From Anaerolineae bacterium (GTDB lineage Bacteria > Chloroflexota > Anaerolineae > Aggregatilineales > J027), in contig WBUL01000003.1 in assembly GCA_008933735.1 (NCBI GenBank), forward strand, positions 186,001 to 250,000: DNA of 64,000 nt, in the 5' to 3' direction. A program made the position numbers and the translations under genes. Positions 43,929 through 54,000 of this stretch are shown piece after piece (the first letter of the stretch is position 1; each line of letters opens with the position of its first letter). The notes beneath the pieces are model-generated. The model saw only the letters and a program-made list of their open reading frames with translations. It was not told the origin of the DNA and ran no database searches.

Positions 43929-44621
43929 TCAGCCGCCAACCTGCTTTTCAAAACGGTACCCAACCCGGTGCTCCGTCTGGATATAGGTCGGGTTGGCGGC
44001 GTCAGGCTCGATTTTCCGGCGAAGCTGGCTTACATAGACACGGGGATAGTAGACATCATCCACGTATTCACGTCCCCACACCTGCTCTAACAATTCGCGC
44101 TGGGGGACCACTCGTCCTGCGTTTTCCAGCAGCACCATGAGCAGTTTAAACTCCGTCGGGGTCAGGTGAATTTTGTGACCCTCCACGTACACATGGCGGC
44201 GCTGGGGATCAATCACCAGATAGCCGTCATTGTAACCGCTCTCAGATTCAGAAGCTGACATCTGAGCACGCCGCAGCAGCGCCTGAATCCGCGCCACGAA
44301 CTCATTCAAGCGGACAGGTTTGATCAGATATTCGTCCGCGCCCGCGTTAAGGCCTTCGATCACATCTTCTTCGGTGATCGCTTTGGCGCTGAGCATCATA
44401 ATCGGGGTTTCGGCAACTTCACGAATGCGCTGGCAAACCGTCAGGCCATCCATTTCGGGCATTTTATAATCCAGCACAACCACATCCGGTCGTTCAGAAT
44501 GAAATGCCCGCAGCCCTTCCAGGCCGTTAGAAGCGAGGACAACCGTGAAGCCGTCACGCCGCAGTTTGCGACCCAGTGCCTCCCGAATAGGCTGTTCATC
44601 ATCAACAATCAGAACTTTCAT
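43929..44621 (-). CDS. OmpR/PhoB-type response regulator
   Basis: About 230 residues. The receiver domain has the acidic pair in LIVDDEQP, phospho-acceptor Asp in VVLDYKMPEMDGL near residue 53, Ser/Thr in MMLSAK and Lys in YLIKPV. The C-terminal winged helix shows VEGHKIHLTPTEFKLLMVLLENAG and the recognition part YVDDVYYPRVYVSQLRRKIEPD ending in the usual GYRF. It is first in an operon with the histidine kinase. Start ATG 44621 or 44624 (tandem), with AGGT upstream. Confidence 0.95.
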   Translation of the reverse strand: MKVLIVDDEQPIREALGRKLRRDGFTVVLASNGLEGLRAFHSERPDVVVLDYKMPEMDGLTVCQRIREVAETPIMMLSAKAITEEDVIEGLNAGADEYLIKPVRLNEFVARIQALLRRAQMSASESESGYNDGYLVIDPQRRHVYVEGHKIHLTPTEFKLLMVLLENAGRVVPQRELLEQVWGREYVDDVYYPRVYVSQLRRKIEPDAANPTYIQTEHRVGYRFEKQVGG

Positions 44622-44785
44622 CATCAACCTGTATAAATTCAACTATGCGTTGCCTGTTATTATATGCGGAATCGCTGTCAGGTAAGCATTGATTTAGACA
44701 GTGGTTAATCGCCTTGTACGTTAGTTCACTGTTAAGTACACTCCATTGTAGAAGAAGAATAATTCGCCGAAGAAAGGTTTCTGTG

Positions 44786-47700
44786 ATGAAATATAAACCG
44801 CGCCTGTTCTGGGCGCTGCTGGTGATACTCATACTTATCTTGGCAGCGTGCGGCGGCGATGAAGGGGACGAAGATAATGCTCCGACGCCACCTTCTCAAC
44901 TGACGCGCACGATTACGCCTGTGGTCGGGGGGGGGAATACGCCGACTCCGCTGCCTACGGTGCAGGGATTCGTGTCGGCTACGCCCCTTCAGTTGAGCAC
45001 GTCGGCGGCTCAGCCGACACAGATAGGCGCTCAGCCAACCCCGCTGGCAACCTCCTCATTCCCGAATGCCATTGGTCTGACCAGCCCGGCTTCCGGCACC
45101 ACCGTTCGTGGAAATATCGCAATCTTCGGTAGCGCCAGCCACCCGCAGTTTGTGCAGTACGCGCTTGAATATGGCCCCGACCCGAACCCATCCGGGTTGT
45201 GGTATCCAATTACAACAGTTCCCATCACATCCATTGTACTGAACAACGCGCTTGGGGTATGGAATACGACCACTGTGCGCGATGGCAACTATCAGATACG
45301 GCTTCATGTCTGGCTGTCTGATGGACGGCAGGATTTCCGTACTGTAACCAACATCCAGGTACGTAATGCTGCCCCGACCCAGCCTGCGCCAAATAATCCC
45401 CCTCTGCTGGCTCCGATCACCAATGTCAAGCTTATCAAGGGCACATCCGTGACCATCGCGTTGGGGATGAGCGACATTGACAATGACCCGCTGACCTATG
45501 TCGCGCAGGTATCGAATCCGGCCCTGGTGACGGTCACACCCTCCGGTTCGTCCGCAATCACAGTCAACGGGGTGAACGCAGGTTCGGCGACTATTTTTGT
45601 AACCGTCAGCGATGGGCGCGGCGGATCGGCATCCCAGGCCTTCACCGTCACCGTTGACAATCCGCCCACGACCAATAATCCGCCCAGTATTACGCCAATT
45701 TCGTCACAAACGCTGAATACGGGTACTTCTGTGACGATCAATGTCGTGGCAACCGATCCCGACCCCGGCGATACTGTTTCGTTGAAGGTTGCCAGTGCAG
45801 ATACCAGCATCGTCAATGCCTCGATCAGCGGCACGGCGATGGTATTGACTGGCGCGAAAGAAGGAACCGCCAGTGTCACGGTAACCGCCACCGACTCCAA
45901 AGGGCTGTCAAGTGCTTTTTCCTTCTCAGCAACCGTGACTAATCCGGCGGCGAACAACAGACCTCCTACATTTAATCCTGTCAGCGGTCAGACTCTGGAC
46001 AAAGGGGCGCTGCTGGACGTGGATTTTGTTGTCACTGACCCGGACAGTGATCCGCTGACTCTCAGTGCGACCAGCAGCAACAACGGTGTTGTGACCGGGT
46101 TGATTGTGGACAACAACACGATCCGGCTAAATGGGGTATCGGCGGGCAGCGCAACCGTTACGATTGCGGCGTCTGATGGGCGCGGCGGCACAGCCAATAC
46201 GTCTTTCAGCGTGACTGTGAACCCTGTTCAGACACCGAACACCCCACCTGTGGTGAATGATCTTCAGGGTCAAACCATCAATGTTGGCGATCAGATCGAA
46301 GTAACCGTCACGGTTTCAGATGCCGATGGCGACAGTGTGACTATTGCCGCCTCCGCCTCACCGGACGGTATCGTGACGGTCACCAGCGATGGCGTGAGCA
46401 AACTGACGATCCAGGGGGCGGCTCAGGGAACAGCTCAGGTCACCGTCACGGCGAGTGATGGCAAAGATAACACCACCAAATCTTTTAATGTGACCGTCAA
46501 TCAGACCGTGACCAATAATCCACCTACGATTACCCCGATTGGTGACCAGACCCTGACCATCGGCCAGACCCTTGATGTGAGCGTGATTACGAGCGACCCG
46601 GATGGCGACACAGTGTCGATTTCGGCATCCTCTGCGAACAGCAGTACCGCCAGTGTCAGCGATAATGGCTCCAACACCGTTACCCTGACAGGCAATGCTT
46701 CGGGAACTACCCAGGTCACCGTCACCGCCGATGATGGCACTGATACCACCCAGATCACCTTTAATGTCACTGTCAGCCCGCCCGCCAATAATCCACCTTC
46801 GATTACTTCTATCAGCGACCAGACTCTGGATATAGGGCAAACGCTGGATGTTGCAGTCACTACCAGCGACCCGGACGGTGATACAGTGACGATTTCAGCG
46901 GCGGCGGTAGATGGCAGCATCGTCAGCGTGAGCGACAACGGCTCCAACAATGTCTCTCTGACGGGGAGTGCTCAGGGAACCACCCAAGTCACCGTCACCG
47001 CCAGCGATGGCACTGACACAGCACAGATCAGCTTTAACGTCACCGTGACCCAACCCTTTGTTAATACTCCGCCGACCATTAATCCGGTGGGCGATCAGGT
47101 GCTGAATGTTGGGCAAACGATTGACGTGGGCATCTCGACCGGTGATGCGGATGGCGATACGGTGTCGATTTCGGCCTCTGTCGTTGATGGCGGAATCGCC
47201 AGTGTCAGCGATAATGGTTCCAATAATGTGTCCATCACGGGAAATAACGCGGGATCAACGCTGGTCACGGTCACCGCAACGGATGGCACTGACACCTCGC
47301 AGGTCAGTTTTAATGTTACCGTCAATGCGGTTAACGCGGCGCCGAGTATTAATCCAGTGGGCGGGCAGGTCTGTGATGCCAATACCACCATCCCTGTAGG
47401 GATTTCCTACAGCGACCCGGATGGTGATACCGTTAACGTGAGCCCATCCTCGGACAATGCTGGAGTAGCTGAGGTCAATCTGCTGAACGCCAGCACCCTG
47501 AATGTCAATTGTTATACGGCAGGCACAGCCAACATTACCGTGAATGTCGATGATGGCAAAGGCGGTGCAAACAGCACTGGATTCACCGTCACAGTGAACG
47601 CGGTTAACGCGGCGCCGAATATTGATCCCATCGGCGGTCAGGTTTGCGACGAGGGAACTAGTATTACCGTAGGAATTTCCTACAGCGACCCGGACGGTGA

Positions 47701-48655
47701 TCCTGTCAGTGTCAACCCCTCCTCGGATAACAGTGGGGTCGCCAGCGTCAGTCTGTTCGATGCCAATACCCTGGCTGTAGACTGTCTGGCAGCGGGTAAT
47801 GCTAACATCTCCGTCGGGGTTGATGATGGCAAGGGCGGGACGAATCTGGCGAGCTTTGGCGTGACCGTCAATGCTGTTCAGCAACCGCCGCAGTTTGACG
47901 TGACCGTCTATCCTGAAATCCCGACCATCAACCCGAATGACCTGATCGGAGTTTACCAGGATGGCATCAATAACCAGGGCAAACGGAACAATGTCTTCGC
48001 TGTAGTGGGTGACGATCCGATGAACAGCAGTAATTTCCTTGAACCTCTGGGGACAGGAACCTACACCCTGGGCAACTACAGCGGTTTGGAAGCCATCATC
48101 AATTTCTACAATGTCCAGCCTGCCCACGACCTACAGGGCGACCCCGCGACCAGTTTCAATGTGCAGAGCGCCGCGACTGGTGACGGGTGGACAATCGAAG
48201 ACCTGTTTAATTCGAATCGCTCACCAGGGTACTGCAATGGTGCTGCCCCGCTGGACTGCGAGCTGCAAAACGCCCGTCCGAGTGTATTGATCGTCAGTTT
48301 CAGCGCAAACAACGCGGCGGCTACCCCGGTAGATGTGTTCCGTTCCAACTTGCAGAATGTGGTTAATACCGCCTACAGTGCGGGGACCATTCCGGTTCTG
48401 GCGACTATTCCTGACGATAGCTCGATTGATCCGGCGCTGCTGGCACAATATAACGAGGCCATTGTTGAAGTGGCAACCAACTCGAATGCGCCGCTGTGGA
48501 ACGTGTATAACGCCCTGCAAAACACAAATGTGTATGGCGTTGGTGGCAGTGGTTCAACGGACTTCAGTGATGGGGCGCTCACGGCAGGTTACAACCGCCG
48601 CAACCTCAGCACACTGCAAATGCTCGAAGCGGTCAAGGCCGCCCTATTCCCATAA
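44786..48655 (+). CDS. large lipoprotein with nine Ig/cadherin-like repeats and an SGNH-like end
   Basis: About 1289 residues. A lipoprotein signal (hydrophobic helix then LAAC) puts the N-terminus on the membrane, followed by a Thr/Pro-rich linker and a beta domain (~95-200). Nine tandem units of ~90 residues (~205-1035) each open [NA]-x-P-P/S and carry a calcium-type S-D-P-D-G-D motif and a G-T-x-x-V-T-V strand; the last two share near-identical DNA 273 bases apart. The C-terminal ~250 residues have SGNH-hydrolase shape (VLIVSFSANN, PVLATIPDD, ALLAQYNEAI, NLSTLQMLEAV), but GDS reads GDD and the final Asp-x-x-His is not seen. It is probably a surface adhesin or binding protein. Start ATG 44786 with AAAGG upstream. 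Confidence 0.85.
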   Translation: MKYKPRLFWALLVILILILAACGGDEGDEDNAPTPPSQLTRTITPVVGGGNTPTPLPTVQGFVSATPLQLSTSAAQPTQIGAQPTPLATSSFPNAIGLTSPASGTTVRGNIAIFGSASHPQFVQYALEYGPDPNPSGLWYPITTVPITSIVLNNALGVWNTTTVRDGNYQIRLHVWLSDGRQDFRTVTNIQVRNAAPTQPAPNNPPLLAPITNVKLIKGTSVTIALGMSDIDNDPLTYVAQVSNPALVTVTPSGSSAITVNGVNAGSATIFVTVSDGRGGSASQAFTVTVDNPPTTNNPPSITPISSQTLNTGTSVTINVVATDPDPGDTVSLKVASADTSIVNASISGTAMVLTGAKEGTASVTVTATDSKGLSSAFSFSATVTNPAANNRPPTFNPVSGQTLDKGALLDVDFVVTDPDSDPLTLSATSSNNGVVTGLIVDNNTIRLNGVSAGSATVTIAASDGRGGTANTSFSVTVNPVQTPNTPPVVNDLQGQTINVGDQIEVTVTVSDADGDSVTIAASASPDGIVTVTSDGVSKLTIQGAAQGTAQVTVTASDGKDNTTKSFNVTVNQTVTNNPPTITPIGDQTLTIGQTLDVSVITSDPDGDTVSISASSANSSTASVSDNGSNTVTLTGNASGTTQVTVTADDGTDTTQITFNVTVSPPANNPPSITSISDQTLDIGQTLDVAVTTSDPDGDTVTISAAAVDGSIVSVSDNGSNNVSLTGSAQGTTQVTVTASDGTDTAQISFNVTVTQPFVNTPPTINPVGDQVLNVGQTIDVGISTGDADGDTVSISASVVDGGIASVSDNGSNNVSITGNNAGSTLVTVTATDGTDTSQVSFNVTVNAVNAAPSINPVGGQVCDANTTIPVGISYSDPDGDTVNVSPSSDNAGVAEVNLLNASTLNVNCYTAGTANITVNVDDGKGGANSTGFTVTVNAVNAAPNIDPIGGQVCDEGTSITVGISYSDPDGDPVSVNPSSDNSGVASVSLFDANTLAVDCLAAGNANISVGVDDGKGGTNLASFGVTVNAVQQPPQFDVTVYPEIPTINPNDLIGVYQDGINNQGKRNNVFAVVGDDPMNSSNFLEPLGTGTYTLGNYSGLEAIINFYNVQPAHDLQGDPATSFNVQSAATGDGWTIEDLFNSNRSPGYCNGAAPLDCELQNARPSVLIVSFSANNAAATPVDVFRSNLQNVVNTAYSAGTIPVLATIPDDSSIDPALLAQYNEAIVEVATNSNAPLWNVYNALQNTNVYGVGGSGSTDFSDGALTAGYNRRNLSTLQMLEAVKAALFP
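47328..47631 (+). repeat. near-identical 273-base tandem repeat copies inside the lipoprotein gene
   Basis: The word GCGGTTAACGCGGCGCCGA occurs at about 47328 and again at about 47601, followed by closely similar sequence in each unit. The distance equals 91 codons, one protein repeat. This points to recent duplication of a repeat unit. Confidence 0.6.
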
Positions 48656-48685
48656 AAAACAGTGGGGCGGTATAAATGCCCCACT
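48653..48685 (-). terminator. intrinsic terminator of the 48690 gene
   Basis: AGTGGGGC and GCCCCACT form a perfect 8-base stem around nine bases. On the minus strand it is followed by GTTTTTTATG, a proper U-tract. It lies between convergent genes and should end transcription of the minus-strand gene; it may also serve the large lipoprotein gene. Confidence 0.75.
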
Positions 48686-48689
48686 CCGT

Positions 48690-49385
48690 TCAGGGCTGAT
48701 GGGCTTCCCCATCAGTCCTTGTTTCATCCAGGTGAGTTTTGAAATTCACCAGCGTATCATCATCCGTCGAGTAATCTTCCTGGCTGAAACTCACGGGGCG
48801 CATCGACAAGGTTTTGGTGTTGTCATATGGCCCTTCATCCCAGTTTGGCAAAAACCGCCAGTAGAACGGCCCCTCTTTATGCGTGGTGATGGGATCGCCC
48901 AAACGGGGCTTAATATCCGCAAGATTGGTACTGAGTCCCTGTGTAGTTCGAGAGTAATAATAGCGGCGAAACACCGCAGCGCCGTTGGTGGCTTCCACTG
49001 CCGGATTATGCTGCACCCTCCGCACAAATAATCCTGAATTGGGGCCACACAGTGCCACATCCAGGTACGCGCAGTCAATGGCATTCTGCTCTGTTGGGAA
49101 GATAAAAATGATATATCTGCCATTTTGAAGAAGATCATTTCGAGATTTTGTCGGTGGCAGTAGATGTCCCTGCTCAATGACAGGAAGCTGCCGTGCTAAG
49201 GTTGAATCGGACACAAGGGCAACTTCCGTCGATTCGTCCCTGCGCCACTGACGCGCCTTACGATAGGTATCCCCCTGAACCTCTGTCACTTCATAAATCT
49301 TACCATTTGCGATAAACAACACCCCGACAGGCAGCGAGGCGGTTTTCACAACAGGCAGTTTGGTGAGATAGTTGCTCCAGTTCAT
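48690..49385 (-). CDS. protein of unknown function
   Basis: 231 residues, not recognised. No signal peptide or membrane helix is seen, so it is likely cytoplasmic. It has mixed alpha/beta composition, with a segment KEGPFYWRFLPNWDEGPYDN rich in aromatic residues near 185 and an acidic C-terminus. It is divergent from the G5/beta-propeller lipoprotein gene and followed by a strong intrinsic terminator and a hairpin within its last codons (CTGATGGG/CCCATCAG, 48696-48715), so it appears to be a real, singly transcribed gene. Confidence 0.65.
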   Translation of the reverse strand: MNWSNYLTKLPVVKTASLPVGVLFIANGKIYEVTEVQGDTYRKARQWRRDESTEVALVSDSTLARQLPVIEQGHLLPPTKSRNDLLQNGRYIIFIFPTEQNAIDCAYLDVALCGPNSGLFVRRVQHNPAVEATNGAAVFRRYYYSRTTQGLSTNLADIKPRLGDPITTHKEGPFYWRFLPNWDEGPYDNTKTLSMRPVSFSQEDYSTDDDTLVNFKTHLDETRTDGEAHQP

Positions 49386-49457
49386 CTACCCCCGACTTTC
49401 TGACTAACACGCTATGACACCTTGTTACACTCAGTTTAGCATGATAAATTTCTAACC

Positions 49458-51062
49458 ATGAAACGATTGTTACTACTTTTTTTCACTGCTGTCTTTTTCA
49501 TTGCAGCCTGCCAGGACAACGGGCAGCCAACCAGGACTGAACTCCGCATCGAATTGCTGGATGGCAACGTCCGGCGTACCTACATTTCTGAAGAGCGTGT
49601 GTCGGTTGATGAATTTCTGCGACAAGCCAACATCGAAATTGGCGATTTAGACCGCATCGAGCCCTCCCGGTTTACCCAGCTCGAAGATGGGATGACCATC
49701 ACCATCGTGCGGGGGTCGGAAGAAACTACCTGTTATGAAGAAGACTATTCGTTTGAAACCCGTCGTATCCCGACCGATTCCCTGAATCCAGGCGAAGAGG
49801 TGATTGGACAGGCAGGGGAGAATGGCGTCCAGCGCATTTGTGAACGCTGCATTTTTGAAAACGGCGTCAGAACAACCTGCTCTGTAACCTCGCAAACCCC
49901 GATCAAAGAAGCGGTTGAGCAGATTATTTATTACGGCACAGGTGGGGTTGATGTCCCGATTCTGTTTGAGGGTAAGCTGGCTTACCTCTCGAATGGGCAG
50001 GCCTGGTTTATTGAAGGAAATACGCGCAACCGCCGCGCTTTGACCACTGAAGGTTTGCTCGATGGCCGTGTTTTTGAGTTATCCCCCAATGGGCGGCAGT
50101 TATTATATACACGCTTTACCGACGACAAAGAAGACCTGGAATTTACAAACGAACTCTGGGCGATTCTGGACACAGGCAGCCCCAGTCCGGTACGTTTGCT
50201 GCCGGATAATGTACTTACAGCACAGTGGATGCCTGGTGAAAGTTTTTCTGTGAGCTACTCCACCGCGAATCCGACCAATACCTTTCCGGGTTATGAGGCA
50301 TACAATGATGTCTACATTATGCGGATCAACAGCCAGACCGGGCAGTCGATTGATTTTCGGAATGTGGTGGAGGAAAACGCACTGGGCGCGTACTCGTTCT
50401 GGGGAACCCGCTACAAATGGGCACCTGATGGAACACGACTGGCTTGGTCGCGGGCGGATAGTATTGGGCTGGTTAACCTGGATGATGGAGAATATGTCAC
50501 CCTGCTTTCCTTCCCGGAATTTGCCCCGGCTTTGAGCGCAAATTGGGTCTGGCAGCCGGAAATTCAATGGTCGTATGATGGCCGCTGGTTGATTACAACA
50601 GTGCACGGCGCTCCCTACAGTACCGAATCGGCGGAGAATTCGATCATCTTTGATATGGCCGTCATCGCGCCAGATACGGGATTGCTGCTGGATAAATTCC
50701 TGCCCCGCACGGGAATCTGGGCGACCCCACGCTTTTCACCAATACGGCAGGACGCCGCTGGTTTTCCGGATTTTGATATTGCCTATCTGCAAGCCCGCGA
50801 CCCCTTAAACAGCCTGGGGGGAGAATACGACCTGATGGTTGCAGACCGGGATGGCAGTAATCCGCGCAAGATTTTTCCGCCAGATGGACGCCCCGGGATT
50901 CGTCCCTTTAATGAGAAAAATACGGACTTTGTGTGGAGTCCCTCTGGAACGCACGTGGCTTTGATTTATCAGGGAAATCTGTGGATTGTTGAAGTCCTGT
51001 CCGGGCTGAATCAGCAGATCACCATTGACGGACAAGCCTCTCATCCACGCTGGACAAACTAA
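49458..51062 (+). CDS. lipoprotein with DUF348/G5-like region and TolB-type beta-propeller
   Basis: 534 residues. A lipoprotein signal (KRLLLLFFTAVFFIAAC) is followed by a ubiquitin-like DUF348-type segment (~28-90; LLDGNVRRTYISEERVSVDEFL, DGMTITIVRG), then a G5-like segment (~90-175; ETRRIPTDSLNPGEEVIGQ and an unusual pair CERC). Residues ~180-534 form a TolB/PD40-like propeller with blades such as SPNGRQLLYTRF, WAPDGTRLAWSRAD, WSYDGRWLITT, and VWSPSGTHVALIYQGNLWIV. DUF348/G5 regions bind cell-wall glycans in resuscitation-type proteins, so this may anchor to the wall. It is three bases before the polysaccharide-ligase fusion, so the two are probably co-expressed. Confidence 0.8.
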   Translation: MKRLLLLFFTAVFFIAACQDNGQPTRTELRIELLDGNVRRTYISEERVSVDEFLRQANIEIGDLDRIEPSRFTQLEDGMTITIVRGSEETTCYEEDYSFETRRIPTDSLNPGEEVIGQAGENGVQRICERCIFENGVRTTCSVTSQTPIKEAVEQIIYYGTGGVDVPILFEGKLAYLSNGQAWFIEGNTRNRRALTTEGLLDGRVFELSPNGRQLLYTRFTDDKEDLEFTNELWAILDTGSPSPVRLLPDNVLTAQWMPGESFSVSYSTANPTNTFPGYEAYNDVYIMRINSQTGQSIDFRNVVEENALGAYSFWGTRYKWAPDGTRLAWSRADSIGLVNLDDGEYVTLLSFPEFAPALSANWVWQPEIQWSYDGRWLITTVHGAPYSTESAENSIIFDMAVIAPDTGLLLDKFLPRTGIWATPRFSPIRQDAAGFPDFDIAYLQARDPLNSLGGEYDLMVADRDGSNPRKIFPPDGRPGIRPFNEKNTDFVWSPSGTHVALIYQGNLWIVEVLSGLNQQITIDGQASHPRWTN

Positions 51063-51065
51063 TTC

Positions 51066-54000
51066 ATGCAAAACCGCTGGCTTTTTTTCTGGGTAAGCGG
51101 GCTGGTTGCTGTCATCGCTTTTGGCGCCTGGCGGGCAGCGATCAGCCACTACGAAGTCAAAACACGTGGGTTTGAGCTGGCGACCCGCGAGGAAAACGTG
51201 CCCTATCGTCTGCCGTTGGCGGGTGTAAATGTTGAACTCACACAATATGATGACCCTTCGGCAGAACTGCAAAAAATCGCTGAACTGGGATTTGTCTGGA
51301 TCAGGCAGCCATTTTTGTGGTCAGAAATCGAACCTGAACCCGGAAGGTATCAGTGGGCACTTTACGACAAAATTGTTGAGGCGGCAGCCGCGTTTGATGG
51401 CGAACTGAAAATTGTTGCGCTGCTGGATAGTACACCGCAATGGGCACGGCATCCTGATGCCTTTGGACATCCCTTTGCTCCCCCCGCCAGTCCCGCTGAC
51501 TATGGCGCATTTGCCCGTGCAGTGGCCGACCGTTACGGCGACCAGATTGATTTTTATCAAATCTGGGATGAACCGAATATTGAAGAGCACTGGGGCAACT
51601 TAAATCCGCGCCCGGCATTGTATGTGGCAATGCTGGAAGCCGCCTACAAGAATATTCATGCGGTTGATCCAGTGGCAATGGTCATTGCGGCTGCCCTGGC
51701 CCCGAATGTCGAGGATGGGCCGGACAACATTAATGACCCGGATTATTTGCGGGCGATTTATGAACTTGGCGGCAAAGCTTATTTTGATGCAGCGGCGGGG
51801 AAACCATACGGATTCAATAGCCCCCCAAATGACCGCGCTGTTGACAAGGACACACTTAATTTCTCACGGTTGATCCTGCTGCGTGAGGAAATGGTGCAGC
51901 AGGGCGACGGCGACAAACCCCTCTGGGGCAGCAACTGGGGCTGGAATGCGCTGCCCGAAAGCTGGACAGGTCCCCCGTCGATCTGGGGGCAGGTCTCTTT
52001 TTCAGCTCGCTTAAGCTACACAAAACAGGCCCTTGAGCGGGCGCAGCAAGAATGGCCCTGGGTTGGTGGGCTGATCTTGCAACACTGGCAGCCAGATGCC
52101 CCACCCGATGATCCCATTCAGGGTTTCGCTGTCTCACCGCAGGCCGATCAATGGCAGGGTGTCGTCCCTGACCAGGTTGCGATGCATCCGGGTTTATATC
52201 CGGCGGTCAATCCCTACGCAAGCTATGAAGGTGACTGGGAATTTGGCGAGCTGGGCGCAGATGCAGGGCCTGATGCTGCACAAAATACAATTACCATTCA
52301 ATTTGAAGGGACCGAATTTGCCCTGTCCGTGCGGCGCGGCGATTATCTCTCGTATCTGTTAGTCACGATTGACGATGAACCCGCTAATGCCCTGCCTCGG
52401 AACAATGACGGCGATGCTTTTATCGCGCTGACATCGCAAAAACGCGAACCCGCAATTGATTTAATCATTGCAGCGGAAAATCTGTCTCCTGGCCCCCATA
52501 CCGCCGTAATTATCCATCGTCCTGAACTGGGCGATGACCAATGGCCCATCGTTGGGTTTGCGGTGGCGGCACAGCCCGACATCAGCAAACTGCCTCAGAA
52601 CCTCGCCTTGGGAGTGTTGGCTGGCGCCCTGCTGACGATGACTTTGGCTGGGCTTCGTCTGCCCTGGGGAAACATCCGGCTTCCTTCTGCCGCCAGCTTG
52701 CGAAACATTGGAGATATGGCGCTGGGGCTGCTGTTTTCCACGATTGTCATGGGGGGCACACTGCTCACCTGGCATGAGACCATCACAGCAGCACTTCGTC
52801 GTGATCTGCCCACGCTGCTGGCGACTCTTGCGACATCGTCCATCCTGTATTTTTCACCCTCAACCTGGATCACATTAATCGCAATCATAATTCTGGGTGT
52901 GGTCATTTTCAGCCGTCCCTGGGTCGGGGTGCTCCAAATCCTGTTCTGGGCGGCGTTTTACACTTCAACCACGGATGCGCTTTTCCGTACACTGGCGACG
53001 GTCGAGGTTATGCTGGGCATTACGACTGCCGCCGTTTTTGCGCGTTGGCTGTACGACTACAGCCGGACAAAGGGTGCGTTGGCTGTCCGGCTGCACCCCC
53101 TTGATCTGTGTATGCTTGCCCTGGTCGGTCTGGGTTTCCTTTCGCTGACATGGAGCGATCTGCTGCCGGAAGCACTGCGCGAACTGCGCGTGATGCTGGT
53201 GGAACCTGCTGTGTTTTACCTGCTGGTCCGTCTGCTTCGCCCGGATAAACGCGACGTGGCTTTTCTTGCTGAAACCCTGCTGTTTACTGGGTTCATGCTC
53301 TCGGCAGTAGGACTGGTACAGTTTTTTGTCACAGAAACCGCCGTTGTAGTCGCTGAAGGCGGGACACGACGCCTTGCCAGTGTTTACGGCTCTCCAAACG
53401 GTCTGGGATTAATGTTGGGGCGGTGCTTGCCGTTCGCGTTGGCCTACTTGATTGTTCCCGTTGGTGAATGGCGCAAAATCCTGGCGCTTATTAGCGGTGC
53501 GACGATGCTTATTGCGCTGGCGCTGAGTCAGAGCGTGGGGGCAATTTTGTTAGGTGTTCCGGCGGCGTTTGTGGTTGTGATTCTGGGTTGGCGCGGCAAA
53601 AAAGCTCTTCCGATCCTGGGAGGGCTGGCAGCAGCAGGAGCATTTGCCCTGATTCCGCTGTCCCGGCTCATTCCCCGCCTGCGCCAGATCACAGATTTTG
53701 AAAACAACACGACTGTTTTCCGTGTCAATCTATGGCGCAGCTCGTTACAACTCATTCAAGATAGGCCAATCACCGGTGTTGGGTTAGACCAGTTTCTGTA
53801 TACCTACCGCAGCCGTTATATTTTACCAGAAGCGTGGGCTGACCCCGACCTCTCTCATCCGCATAACTTACTGCTGGATTACTGGGTACGGTTGGGGATG
53901 TTGGGTGTACTGTTGGGTTTAATCACACAGGTTTTTTTCTGGAAACAGGCGCTGCACATTTACCAAAAAGTACGTCATACCGATCCCCTGTGTTTTGCCC

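Noticed and set aside
45400..47900. minus-strand open frames inside the repeat lipoprotein gene
   Set aside because: They are mirror frames of a repetitive gene with high GC third positions and show no protein family.
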